64,000 nucleotides of DNA, from the NCBI GenBank assembly GCA_023398955.1, contig JAEWRL010000219.1, forward strand, positions 100,206 through 164,205, in the 5' to 3' direction. The notes below the pieces were generated by a model. That model did no database searches and was not told the origin of the DNA. It was given only the letters and a program-made list of their open reading frames with translations. The position numbers and the translations under genes are program-made. Of this stretch, positions 35,712-47,619 are shown piece after piece. Every line of letters starts with the position of its first letter. Position 1 is the stretch's first letter. Origin of the DNA: Pseudomonadota bacterium. GTDB taxonomy: Bacteria > Myxococcota_A > Polyangia > Polyangiales > Polyangiaceae.

Positions 35712-36830
35712 CTACTTGAAGTGTGGCGCCGGGCGGCCGAGACAGGTCAAGACACGCTCGATGGCGCGGTCGACATCTGCCCTGCTGGTCGTCTCCCCCA
35801 AGCTGAAGCGGACCGATTGCCGTGCGCGGCTAGGGTCATGCATGGCGCTGACAACAGCAGAGGGTGATGAGCTGCCAACGCTGCAGGCGCTGCCGCTCGA
35901 GACGCAGATGCCCTCCAAGTCGAGCGCAGCCACGAGCTCGTCGCCTCTCCAACCGTCGAAGGCGACGTTGCTCACGTGGGCCACCCTCGAGCTCGCGCCG
36001 CCGTTCACCGTAACCCGGCCAGCTAGACTGGACTCGAGGGCATCCCGGAGTCCTTGCAGCGCGGAGAGTCGCCGCGACGCTGCCGGCAATCTATCGAGAG
36101 CCGCACGGAAACCGGCGGCGAGCACAGCATCCTGCGTTCCAGGCCGCACACCACGTTCTTGGGCGCCTCCCCTGAGAACAGGCGCTGGCGGAGCACCGCG
36201 CCACGCAAGAAACCCGATTCCCTTAGGTCCGCGCAACTTGTGCGCGCTACCCGCAACGCTGTGTGCCTGTTCGAACTCGCAGTGAGGCTGCTTTCCGAGT
36301 GCTTGCACGGCATCGACGTGCAATCGCGCCCCATGTCGCTGCGCGATGTCGAGAAGTGCCCTTATCGGCTGAATCACGCCCGTCTCGTGGTTGACAGCAG
36401 CGACAGCCAAGGTGCCGCCGCTCGGCATGCCCGCAAGAAGGGTGTCGACTTCCTCCGGGTCTACGGCTCCCGTCGACAATCGCTGAAGCCATCCCACTGG
36501 GACACCGCGCTGCTCCAGCATCTCGGCAACGCCGGTGACCGAGGGGTGTTCGAGGCGGCTGGTCACCAAGGCCGATGACGACCACAGAGCCAAGTTGTTC
36601 GCCTCTGTGCCGCCAGACGTGAGGTAGACATCGCGAGGGCTCACCCCTAGCGTGCTTGCAACCGCTTCACGGCACGATTCTACGATCGCTCGCGCCCGCC
36701 GGCCCAAGACATGGACGCTGGCCGGATTCCCCCAAGCGTCACTTTGCGCCGCTACCATGGCCGCCAGCACGTCCTCGGCGACTGGTGTCGTGGAGTTCCA
36801 GTCGAGATAGATCGTTCGGGCGTGTGGCAT
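35712..36830 (-). CDS. Cysteine desulfurase (IscS/NifS group)
   Basis: PLP enzyme that takes sulfur from cysteine for Fe-S clusters or tRNA thiolation. The PLP lysine is Lys198 in GSAHK, His95 is in the LEH motif and the persulfide Cys is Cys316 in SSGSACSVG. NHETG replaces the common NNETG. The 372-residue length is normal. No iscU or iscA gene is adjacent, and the sequence cannot tell an IscS housekeeping enzyme from a tRNA-modifying relative. It precedes the histidine kinase on the other side, without a clear link. Confidence 0.92.
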   Translation of the reverse strand: MPHARTIYLDWNSTTPVAEDVLAAMVAAQSDAWGNPASVHVLGRRARAIVESCREAVASTLGVSPRDVYLTSGGTEANNLALWSSSALVTSRLEHPSVTGVAEMLEQRGVPVGWLQRLSTGAVDPEEVDTLLAGMPSGGTLAVAAVNHETGVIQPIRALLDIAQRHGARLHVDAVQALGKQPHCEFEQAHSVAGSAHKLRGPKGIGFLAWRGAPPAPVLRGGAQERGVRPGTQDAVLAAGFRAALDRLPAASRRLSALQGLRDALESSLAGRVTVNGGASSRVAHVSNVAFDGWRGDELVAALDLEGICVSSGSACSVGSSSPSAVVSAMHDPSRARQSVRFSLGETTSRADVDRAIERVLTCLGRPAPHFK

Positions 36831-36842
36831 TCGGGAGCTGGC

Positions 36843-38066
36843 TCAGCCTTCACGTGCTTGGACCGTGCTCGGCGCACGCTCCGCCAGGAGTAAGTAGAAT
36901 GCGGCGCCAGCAAAGCGCGCTCCACCAATCAACTCGTCTGCTGGCGAAATGACCCTGACGTCTCCACCTTGCCCCCGAGCGATCCCCCGAACCACGGCGA
37001 GCCCGACGCCGGTGCCACCGTGGGCGCGAGTGGGAGACCCGTCAGCCTGATAGAACGGCTCGAAGAGCCTGGCCATGGCGTCGGGAGCAACGCCCGGACC
37101 CGTGTCAGCCACACAGATCTCGAACTGCCCCTGATGCAGTTGCCGCAGCCGGACTCCGGCGAGCCCGCCCGCCGGCGTAAATTTGGCTGCGTTGTCAAGG
37201 AGATGGTCGAGCGCACGCCCGACGCGCTCTGCATCACCGTGCGCGCCCAGGCGCCCGCTCGGCAGCTCGACGAGGACGCGACACCCATTGCGCTCGAGCT
37301 TGCCCTGGCCCCTTGCAATCGCGCGGCGCACAACGTCGACGACGTCGTAGTCGCGCTGCACGAAACGGAGCCGCCCGGTCTCGAGACCTGTGACGTCGAG
37401 GAGGGCATCGATGAGGCTGCGCAGGCGCTGTACACAGTCTTCCATCGCGCAGAGGGCCTTCTGCTGCGGTGCACTCAGGGGACCAAGCTCTTCGTCCTTC
37501 AGCAGCTTCACGTAACCAACGATCGGAGTCATCGGCGTGCTGAGCTCGTGGGAAATGTTGCGGTAGAACTGCTTGCGAGCACTATCGAGCTCGATGAGGC
37601 GCTCGTTCGCCTCACTCAGTTCGGCGATCTTCTCCTCGAGATGCCCCACAATCTTTTGGCTTTGCAGGCGCAAGTGCTGCCCGGTTTGCTCGGCGCTAGG
37701 TTGCTCGCGGCGTCCGGCAAGAAAGCCTTGGATTGTATGGACGAATGAGCGCGCATCAATTGGCTTCTGGAGGAACCCATCACAGCCGACCGCGAGGCTC
37801 GTGTCGCGGCTCCCTTCAGCCGTGATGGCAACGATGGGAACGCCGGCGAGTCGGGGCTCCGCACGCAGCCTCAGGGTCACCTCGTAGCCGTCCAGGCCAG
37901 GAATGGCGATGTCTACCAGGATGAGGTCTGGCGGGCTCTCCCGCGCTCTGCGCATGCCGTCCAGGCCGTCAGCCGCATCGATAACCTGGAACCCGGCAGG
38001 GATCAGCAGTTTCCGGACCAGCAGACGGTTGGCTGGGTCGTCTTCTATGTGAAGTATTTTTGGCAT
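36843..38066 (-). CDS. Hybrid response regulator-histidine kinase
   Basis: 407 residues. A receiver domain opens the protein (phospho-acceptor Asp52 in LVDIAIPG, Lys102 of the QKP segment). A coiled stretch and HisKA dimerisation box follow, with His173 in NISHELSTP, then the ATPase domain with DNAAKF, DTGPGV and GGTGVGL. No membrane helix is visible, so it is cytoplasmic. I use the ATG that begins KILHIEDD; a longer start would add 8 residues. The receiver likely sets kinase activity. It is divergent from a lone response regulator, its probable partner, across a shared control region. Confidence 0.9.
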   Translation of the reverse strand: MPKILHIEDDPANRLLVRKLLIPAGFQVIDAADGLDGMRRARESPPDLILVDIAIPGLDGYEVTLRLRAEPRLAGVPIVAITAEGSRDTSLAVGCDGFLQKPIDARSFVHTIQGFLAGRREQPSAEQTGQHLRLQSQKIVGHLEEKIAELSEANERLIELDSARKQFYRNISHELSTPMTPIVGYVKLLKDEELGPLSAPQQKALCAMEDCVQRLRSLIDALLDVTGLETGRLRFVQRDYDVVDVVRRAIARGQGKLERNGCRVLVELPSGRLGAHGDAERVGRALDHLLDNAAKFTPAGGLAGVRLRQLHQGQFEICVADTGPGVAPDAMARLFEPFYQADGSPTRAHGGTGVGLAVVRGIARGQGGDVRVISPADELIGGARFAGAAFYLLLAERAPSTVQAREG

Positions 38067-38266
38067 GGAGTTCGTGCGTCCTCGATGCAAAGAACATGGC
38101 AGCGCTCAAGCCGGCCGACTGATTATCTGCGTTGGCCGCGTTGGGAGGCTTGCATCATACAACGGGTTGAGGCCAATGGTCATTCAGCTGTCGGTCGCGC
38201 AAGGCGCACAGCGGCGGCGCCTGTCGACGATTTTGCGGAGAAGCCATCCGCTCGGAGGCAAACATC
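38067..38266. promoter_or_regulatory. Shared divergent control region of the kinase-regulator pair
   Basis: The 200-base gap between histidine kinase and response regulator must hold promoters for both. I see a GGAGG ahead of the regulator start but no clear -10/-35 pair or palindrome. Phospho-regulator binding here would be a normal feedback arrangement. Confidence 0.3.
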
Positions 38267-38668
38267 TTGTCCGCACTGGTAAGTAAGAAACCACCAAAGC
38301 GAAGATCCCATGTGCTCGTCGTCGACGACGACCCCGAAATCAGAACGCTGATCGAGCGGCTGTTGTCGCAAAAGTTCAGGGTCACGACTGCGACGGATGG
38401 CTCGAGTGCCCTCGACGCCGCCTCACACCCCACGTACCCCGATCTTGTAATCCTGGATGTGATGATGCCTGGCATGGACGGCTTCGATGTGGCTTCAAAG
38501 CTTCGCGCAATGCCTCACATGCAGAAGGTCCCCATACTCTTCGTAACGGCTCGTGACACGCCGATGGACGTGATCCGGGGCATCCAGAGCGGCGCACGCT
38601 CGTACCTCACGAAGCCCTTCAGAATGGACGACCTGCTCAGCAAAGTCACCGCCGCGCTGGGCGAGTGA
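38267..38668 (+). CDS. Response regulator, receiver domain only
   Basis: 133 residues with the receiver signature: Asp20-Asp21 acidic pocket, phospho-acceptor Asp64 in ILDVMMPG, Thr in FVTARD and Lys116 in LTKPF. There is no output domain, as in CheY-type regulators. The start is TTG, set by a GGAGG about 8 bases upstream. The likely phosphate donor is the divergent histidine kinase. Confidence 0.9.
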   Translation: MSALVSKKPPKRRSHVLVVDDDPEIRTLIERLLSQKFRVTTATDGSSALDAASHPTYPDLVILDVMMPGMDGFDVASKLRAMPHMQKVPILFVTARDTPMDVIRGIQSGARSYLTKPFRMDDLLSKVTAALGE

Positions 38669-38705
38669 CGCGCCAACTCCTCTGAAACAGCACCCCGATT
38701 CACCC

Positions 38706-40346
38706 GTGAACAGTGTACTTCAACCGCACCGGCCTGAGACCTCTCCAGCCGGCTCGGCCTACCCCCTGCCCTTCCTTCCCGCCACCGCCCTCGCCGCATT
38801 GTGCGGCCTCTTCTACTTCCTGGCGTTCCCAGGGATTGATCTGTGGCCGCTAGCTTTCGTGACGTGGATACCGCTGCTTGTTGCCCTGCAGGGCCAGACG
38901 CCGACCCGCGCGGCGTGGCTGGGATGGGTTGCGGGGTTCACCATGACGATGACCGGATTCTACTGGCTGCTCGAGATGCTTCGAGCTTTCAGCGGGTTCG
39001 GCACCACTCTTTGCTTCGTGTTCATGGCGATCGTGTGCGCCTACCAAGCAGGACGCATCGCTTTGATGGCGTGGCTGTACGTGCGAGCTGCTCAGCGAGG
39101 ATGGCCGATGGCCCTTGCCTTCACCCTTGCCTTCACCACGAGCGAGCTCGTCTTCCCACTGTTGTTTCCATGGACCTTCGCCGCGACCGTCCACCAGCTC
39201 CCTATCCTGCTTCAGACTGCTGAGCTTGGCGGACAGATCCTCGTCGCAGCCGCGCTCGTGCTCGCCAACCTCGCCCTCGCCGAGCCCGTGCTCGCGCGGT
39301 TCGAAAGGCGCTCGATCCGCTGGCGCTCGTCGGCAGCGCTTGCCATGGGTCTGCTGGTCACCATCGCCTATGGAGTCGTGAGGCTGCCCCAGGTCGACGC
39401 GACCATGGCGGAAGCGCCAAAGGTGAGAGTCGGTGTCGTCCAGGCAAATATGAGTCTTCTCGGTAAGCGCCAGCACAAGCACGAAGGGCTCAGGCGGCAC
39501 CTCGCCCTCACACGAGAACTTCAGCAAGAAGCCCCACTAGACCTCGTGGTTTGGGCGGAAACGAGCGTCGTCGGAGCCACCAACGAGGCGACGATCGCTG
39601 ACGACTATCCCCGCCTCTTCACGCGTCGGCTTGGGGTCCCTGTGATCTTCGGAGGCGTGCTGATTCGCCCAGTAGATGACGTGCGAGATTACGTGCTCTT
39701 CAACTCGGCGCTCGCGACCGACGTCGCCGGACGCATCACGGGCCGCTACGACAAGCAGTACCTCCTCGCCTTCGGCGAGTACCTCCCGCTGGGCGATGTT
39801 TTCCCCATCCTGTATGAATGGAGTCCCAACTCGGGGCGCTTCACCCCCGGCAGCAGCTTCGATTCACTCCCGGTCGGCGGCAGGAAGGTCGGGGTGTTGA
39901 TCTGCTACGAGGACATCATCCCCCACTTCGTGAACCGTATCGTGAGGCAAGACGAGCCGCAGCTGCTGGTCAACATGACGAACGATGCGTGGTTTGGCGA
40001 TAGCACGGAACCTTGGATCCACTGGGCGCTTGCCAAGTTCCGGACGATCGAGCAACGGCGCTACCTAGCTCGTGCCAACAACAGCGGTGTCAGCGGGTTC
40101 ATCGACGCCGCCGGTCGGGTCATCTCGAACACGGAGACCTTCGAACAGGCCGCGCTGGCCGCCGACCTGGCTTGGCTCACCAGTACTACGCCGTTCCGCG
40201 TACTCGGGAACACCCCGTGGTGGGTGTGCGCGCTGATGTCACTGTGGATGTCGGTCCGTGGCCGACGTCAGGTCACAAGGCCAGTGACCCCGGACGGCGC
40301 ACGCGCTCAAGGCTCGACTGGGGAGAGTTCGAGCGACGGCGAATAG
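38706..40346 (+). CDS. lnt: Lnt, apolipoprotein N-acyltransferase
   Basis: Inner-membrane enzyme that adds the third acyl chain to lipoproteins. The N-terminal 200 residues hold several membrane helices; the CN-hydrolase domain follows with the triad Glu285 (VWAETSVV), Lys350 (YDKQYLLAFGEYLP) and Cys400 (LICYED). The start is GTG and the length, 546 residues, is typical. It is 37 bases after the response regulator on the same strand, possibly cotranscribed. It completes the Lgt, LspA and Lnt set in this window. Confidence 0.94.
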   Translation: MNSVLQPHRPETSPAGSAYPLPFLPATALAALCGLFYFLAFPGIDLWPLAFVTWIPLLVALQGQTPTRAAWLGWVAGFTMTMTGFYWLLEMLRAFSGFGTTLCFVFMAIVCAYQAGRIALMAWLYVRAAQRGWPMALAFTLAFTTSELVFPLLFPWTFAATVHQLPILLQTAELGGQILVAAALVLANLALAEPVLARFERRSIRWRSSAALAMGLLVTIAYGVVRLPQVDATMAEAPKVRVGVVQANMSLLGKRQHKHEGLRRHLALTRELQQEAPLDLVVWAETSVVGATNEATIADDYPRLFTRRLGVPVIFGGVLIRPVDDVRDYVLFNSALATDVAGRITGRYDKQYLLAFGEYLPLGDVFPILYEWSPNSGRFTPGSSFDSLPVGGRKVGVLICYEDIIPHFVNRIVRQDEPQLLVNMTNDAWFGDSTEPWIHWALAKFRTIEQRRYLARANNSGVSGFIDAAGRVISNTETFEQAALAADLAWLTSTTPFRVLGNTPWWVCALMSLWMSVRGRRQVTRPVTPDGARAQGSTGESSSDGE

Positions 40347-40552
40347 GCGAGACACAGCGAACGTCGAACTGCTCGTGGTTCGGACCGGTCCGCTGTAACC
40401 GGAAGTCACTCGCTATGTCGGGCAAGTGGGTAGACGTTGCACCCGCGTCGGTGCACGATCTGCTGCCTCACTGTTGGCATCTTAGAAAAAGTGGTTGAAG
40501 CGAGACCGGTCCCCTGTGGGGCACCGGCTCTGTCGAAGGAGATACGGAAGCG

Positions 40553-41158
40553 ATGAACACTATGGCTTGGTGGAAGGCGACTGCAGTCGCAATCGGTGCG
40601 GCACTCTCAGTGGCGTGTGTGGTCACGACGAGCGACGACGCGGACGACGATCCAGATGACCTCGAGACGGGGGGCGCCCGCAACTCCGTCGGGGGCGCGG
40701 GTGGGTCCGGCGACGCAGGGGCGCCCGCTACGGGCGGCAGCGGCGGCACGGTCAGCGGCGGCGGAGCAGGCATGGCGAACGCCGGGGCAGCAGGAACCGA
40801 GGAACCTGGGGTGTGCGAGGTAGCCATGGACGGACCCTGCAGGACCTGCTTGGAGGACCCTGACCTCGACTTCACTCAGGACGACGGCACCGGGGTCTGG
40901 GACGAGTGCGACGGGAACTATCCCTGTTGTGAGGAGTCGGCGCGCTACGTCCTGTGCATGCAGACGGCGCTTGCAGATCCTGACCTGATCGACGAAAGCT
41001 ACGATGGGGACGCTGAGGAGTTCTGCAGTAGCACCATGCTGGCAGGGCTAGACCAAGACGATGCGTCCCCCGAGTTCTACGGGCTGGTTGCGGATGCCCT
41101 CGGCGCCGAGGCCGATCCGAGCTGCTACGTCGAATGCTTCTTCCCCGAGACTGACTAG
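40553..41158 (+). CDS. Lipoprotein with disulfide-rich C-terminal domain
   Basis: 201 residues. A signal ends in lipobox SVAC (Cys22), followed by an acidic, then Gly/Ala-rich linker to about residue 85. The rest is a domain with about nine cysteines in pairs (CRTC, CCEES, CYVEC) separated by acidic turns. The ribosome site AAGGAG supports the start. This Gly-rich linker plus Cys-rich cap is a common myxobacterial surface-protein design; I know no function for it. Confidence 0.7.
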   Translation: MNTMAWWKATAVAIGAALSVACVVTTSDDADDDPDDLETGGARNSVGGAGGSGDAGAPATGGSGGTVSGGGAGMANAGAAGTEEPGVCEVAMDGPCRTCLEDPDLDFTQDDGTGVWDECDGNYPCCEESARYVLCMQTALADPDLIDESYDGDAEEFCSSTMLAGLDQDDASPEFYGLVADALGAEADPSCYVECFFPETD

Positions 41159-41467
41159 GACTGGACTCACAGGGCGGGACTGTCCACGCGAGCGTGACGA
41201 GCCTGGACTCGCAGAGAGCGTTGACGCGAGCAGCGCATGCGGGCCGGGGCGCCGGTAAGGAGGTTGTTGCTCCTGCTACGTCGCCCTGTTGGCAATCGAG
41301 CCAGCCGGCCTCCTCCTGCTGCGGGCGAAAGCTCGCAGCGGGGGAGCGGAAAGCACTCGGGCGCATTCGCTTTGGATGAGTGCGCTACGGGCGCCGCGCC
41401 ACCGCGGTGCTGTAAACCCCACCATCGCGCTCCCCAATCCAGTCGGTTGTGTTAGGGTTGCCCGGCC
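41159..41467. other. 309-base gap before the DUF72 gene
   Basis: No gene is convincing on either strand. Short open frames match composition only. It holds the promoter and leader region of the DUF72 gene. Confidence 0.4.
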
Positions 41468-42118
41468 ATGATCACTGTTGGCTGCGCAGGATTCGCGGTT
41501 CCCGCGACTCGTTACTTCAAGGAGTTCAGCTTCGTAGAGATCCAGGAGACGCATCTTGCCATCCCCGGGCCTGGGACGATGCGACGCTGGCAGCGCGAGG
41601 CGCCCAAGGGGTTCGAGTTCGCACTGCTCGGGCCACGCGAGATTGGGCAGGAGGGCTTCCGAAAGGGTTCCGTCATCGACACGGCGCTCGAGAACCTGGA
41701 GGGGGTCGCCAAAGAGCTCGGTGCGACCACTGCGGTCTTCACCGCGCCTGCAGACTTCCCTTGCACACGCGGGAGCAAGAGCGCTCTGAAGGACTTCCTC
41801 AAAACCGTCAGTCCACTGTATGCGCGGGTCGTCTTTGAGGCGGGCCTCGCCTGGAACCCGGAGGAAGCGGACGCTTTGGCGAACGAAACCGGCACATTGG
41901 CGGCCAGGGATCCGCTCAACCAAGGCGTCTCCGGGCGAGAAGCGGCCTACTACCGTCTTCCTGGTCCTGCTGGGAGGAAGAGCCGGTACGAGGATCCGGC
42001 GATCGAGAGATTGGCGGAGTTGGCGCGTAACGCAGGCCCGCAAGTCGCGACTTACGTTTTTGCAAACGTGGATATGTTCGCGGACGCAAAACGCTTCAAG
42101 AAGGCTCTCAAGAAGTAG
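41468..42118 (+). CDS. DUF72 family protein
   Basis: 216 residues with the family opening TVGCAGF, an AxVFTAPADFP-like segment, and the FANVDMFADAKRF ending that corresponds to the conserved NNH-type region of DUF72 barrels. It is slightly shorter than typical. The family is predicted to be a TIM barrel of unknown function, with weak links to Fe-S or nucleic-acid work. No signal peptide is visible. It is 127 bases upstream of the LptE-like gene on the same strand. Confidence 0.8.
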   Translation: MITVGCAGFAVPATRYFKEFSFVEIQETHLAIPGPGTMRRWQREAPKGFEFALLGPREIGQEGFRKGSVIDTALENLEGVAKELGATTAVFTAPADFPCTRGSKSALKDFLKTVSPLYARVVFEAGLAWNPEEADALANETGTLAARDPLNQGVSGREAAYYRLPGPAGRKSRYEDPAIERLAELARNAGPQVATYVFANVDMFADAKRFKKALKK

Positions 42119-42244
42119 TTCTCCAGGCGCCATTCTCCGCGTGGGGTCCTCGCTGGGGACGCTAGGCGAAGACAGAATCTTGTGGGAAGTCCTCAGGAAA
42201 GCTTGAGCGAACTGAACGGACTCCCACTGGACGGCTGATCGGCT

Positions 42245-42799
42245 GTGAACAAGCTGTTGTTTACCGTGAAACTGGCCCGAACCCTCGTGGTCTTGCTAGG
42301 GTTGAACAGCGTGTCGTGTGGGTACCGTCCCGCGTACAGTGGCGAAACCCCACAACGGCTGAGCATCGGAAGGGTCTCCTCGGTCGTGGCGGAGCCCGAG
42401 ATCACGCAGGCTGTCGTGGCAGGAGCCCGAGCCGAGCTCGCGCGCGCAGACGCGGGCACCGGAAGTGGCGGCTACCCCATGATCGTCATCGAAGTGCTCC
42501 GAGTGGACGACACCCCCCGTGCCATCGCCGCGGTGGTCGGAGACACGGGCCTTCGACCGTTGGCGCGCGCCATGAGTGTCGGGGTGGTAGGTCGGGCATG
42601 GGTCATCGAAGCGCCAGGGGGCACTCCAATCAGGGATACCGGCGATGTGCGCCGCGTGGAGAGCTACGCGGTGGGCACTGCGGGGCGCGCAGACATGACC
42701 GCCTACGAAGCGGCCTGCCAAGCCGCAGCGCGGGAGCTCGGGGCAGCGCTCGTTCGCCGTCTCCTTGCAGAGCCGACCTCCACGTACGAGCCTATGTAG
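42245..42799 (+). CDS. LptE-like lipoprotein
   Basis: 184 residues with a signal and lipobox SVSC (Cys25), followed directly by GYRPAYS, the GYxF/GYRP opening common in LptE. The rest alternates strand and helix over about 150 residues, as in LptE, which plugs LptD in the outer membrane for lipopolysaccharide export. It lies convergent to leuS, reminiscent of the leuS-lptE pairing in enterobacteria, though there the genes share a strand. The start is GTG without a strong ribosome site. Family call is moderate because LptE sequences diverge. Confidence 0.65.
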   Translation: MNKLLFTVKLARTLVVLLGLNSVSCGYRPAYSGETPQRLSIGRVSSVVAEPEITQAVVAGARAELARADAGTGSGGYPMIVIEVLRVDDTPRAIAAVVGDTGLRPLARAMSVGVVGRAWVIEAPGGTPIRDTGDVRRVESYAVGTAGRADMTAYEAACQAAARELGAALVRRLLAEPTSTYEPM

Positions 42800-42910
42800 C
42801 CGCAGTACGCGAGACACCAAGAGTGCTACGACGAGCCACCGGGCCGCGCCGGACGCTTGCTCCTTCTAAGCGGGACCTGCTCCAGCCCCGCGGCCTCGCA
42901 GCGTTTTCCG

Positions 42911-45559
<2,649 letters not shown>

Positions 45560-45763
45560 GCTGCCCTTTACCAGATCTGCCCACTCTTGGGGGACGAAGC
45601 AGCGACGGAATTCGCCTGGCCCAGCTAGAGCGTGCAACAGCGCGACGCACGAGCCTACTGACCGGTCACCGCAGTAGCACTTCGCGGCCCCTTCGGCAGG
45701 CGCCAGCAGGCAGCTTCAAGAATCCGCCTCTCGGCGCCGCGCGCCGCACGCGACAGCGTGTTC

Positions 45764-47404
45764 CTATGTCAGGACCTTGAGCGATGACGGACTCCGAAAT
45801 GACTCGAAGAAGTCATTTCCCTTGTCGTCCACGACGATGAACGCGGGAAAGTCCTCCACCTCGATGCGCCAAACGGCTTCCATTCCGAGCTCCGGATACT
45901 CGAGCACGTCCACGCGCTTGATGCAGTCCTTGGCAAGCCGCGCCGCAGGACCGCCGATGCTCCCGAGATAGAAGCCACCATGCCGGCGACACGCTTCGGT
46001 CACGCTGGGACTACGGTTGCCCTTTGCCAACATGACCAGCGACCCTCCATGGGCTTGGAAGGCATCGACATAGGCGTCCATTCGACCGGCCGTGGTTGGA
46101 CCAAAGGAACCTGAAGCGTACCCCTCTGGCGTCTTTGCCGGCCCCGCGTAGTACACGATGTGGTCCTTCAAGTATTGCGGGAGACCTTGTCCAGAATCGA
46201 GACGTTCCTTGAGCTTGGCGTGGGCAATATCTCGCGCGACAACCATGGTGCCGGTCAGGGAAAGGCGGGTCTTGATCGGGTAGCGTGAGAGTTCAGCACG
46301 GAGCTCGCTCATGGGCCGCCGCAAGTCGATCTTCACCACATCTCCGAACAGCGCCGCTTCGTCGACCTCCGGCAGGTACTGTCCCGGGTCGTGCTCGAGC
46401 TGCTCCAGGAAGATGCCCTCGCGGCTTATCTTCGCGATCGCTTGGCGGTCAGCGGCGCAAGATACGCTGATCGCGACCGGACAAGAAGCACCGTGCCGAG
46501 GCAAACGCACGACGCGAACGTCGTGACAGAAGTATTTGCCGCCGAACTGGGCCCCGATTCCCATGGCGCGCGTCAAGTCGAGCACCCGGCGCTCGAGCTC
46601 CGGGTCGCGAATCCCGTGGCCCAAGCGGTTGCCCTCGGTGGGCAGCCCGTCCAGGTAGCGCGCGGACGCGAGCTTGGAAACCTTCAGGGCAAACTCGGCA
46701 GAGGTGCCGCCGATGACGATGGCAAGGTGATAAGGCGGACAAGCAGCGGTTCCCAGTGTTCGTATCTTCGAGTCGAGGAACGCGAGCAGGCTGTCCGGGT
46801 TTAGGAGCGCCTTGGTCTCCTGATAGAGAAAGCTCTTGTTCGCGCTACCACCTCCCTTTGCCATGAAGAGGAAATGATACTCGCTCCCCTCGGTAGCGTG
46901 GATCTCGATCTGCGCCGGCAAGTTCGTACCGGTATTCACTTCCTCGTAGGTCGTCAGCGGCGCCATCTGAGAGTAACGCAGGTAGCCACCGGTGTAGGCG
47001 TCGAACACGCCGCGCGCTATGCAAGCCTCGTCAGCGGCGCCCGTGAATACGAGCTGGCCCTTCTTGCCCATGACGACGGCCGTGCCAGTATCTTGGCATT
47101 GAGGGAGGACGCCCGCGGCGGCGATGACGGCATTCTTCAGCAGATCGAGCGCCACGAACTTGTCGTTATTGCTCGCCTCCGGGTCATCCAGTATCGCCTT
47201 GAGCTGTCGCAGGTGTCCTGGACGGAGGAAGTGAGCGATCTCCGTCATCGCTTCCCGGGTGAGGAGGGTCAGCCCTTCGGGCTCCACCTTCACGAACTCA
47301 TTGCCGCCAGCCGTGAAGGTACTGACGAAGTCCGACGTCAGCTTCCGGAGAGGAGCTGATTGCGGACCGGTGGGTAACATCGATTGGTATTCGAACTCGG
47401 CCAT
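45764..47404 (-). CDS. Class I fumarate hydratase (Fe-S)
   Basis: Interconverts fumarate and malate using a [4Fe-4S] cluster. Cluster cysteines line up with the known enzyme at Cys103 (QCQDTGTA), Cys222 (ACPPYH) and Cys316 (VSC). GGTSAEF and the C-terminal half with SFGPTTAGRMD complete the family picture. Length is 546 residues, close to 548 in E. coli FumA. I chose the ATG before EFEYQ; an in-frame ATG four codons upstream is possible. Alpha and beta parts are fused, as in FumA/FumB rather than the split two-gene form. Confidence 0.94.
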   Translation of the reverse strand: MAEFEYQSMLPTGPQSAPLRKLTSDFVSTFTAGGNEFVKVEPEGLTLLTREAMTEIAHFLRPGHLRQLKAILDDPEASNNDKFVALDLLKNAVIAAAGVLPQCQDTGTAVVMGKKGQLVFTGAADEACIARGVFDAYTGGYLRYSQMAPLTTYEEVNTGTNLPAQIEIHATEGSEYHFLFMAKGGGSANKSFLYQETKALLNPDSLLAFLDSKIRTLGTAACPPYHLAIVIGGTSAEFALKVSKLASARYLDGLPTEGNRLGHGIRDPELERRVLDLTRAMGIGAQFGGKYFCHDVRVVRLPRHGASCPVAISVSCAADRQAIAKISREGIFLEQLEHDPGQYLPEVDEAALFGDVVKIDLRRPMSELRAELSRYPIKTRLSLTGTMVVARDIAHAKLKERLDSGQGLPQYLKDHIVYYAGPAKTPEGYASGSFGPTTAGRMDAYVDAFQAHGGSLVMLAKGNRSPSVTEACRRHGGFYLGSIGGPAARLAKDCIKRVDVLEYPELGMEAVWRIEVEDFPAFIVVDDKGNDFFESFRSPSSLKVLT

Positions 47405-47619
47405 CGGCGGCAGCATACTCAACCGGCAATCGTGGTGCACGGTGGAGAAGAGTCCGAGAGCCTCCGCGGCGCCCCCGCGCAATCATTGCGGCGTGTTTGA
47501 CGTCGTTGCCCGGGCGGCGAGACCATCCGACCGTCAGACCCAAGCACGAAAAACAACCAAGTGGGTCCCCCTTAATCCCACCTGGCCCAGGGCGTAGTCA
47601 TCGCCAGGATTTCGGAACC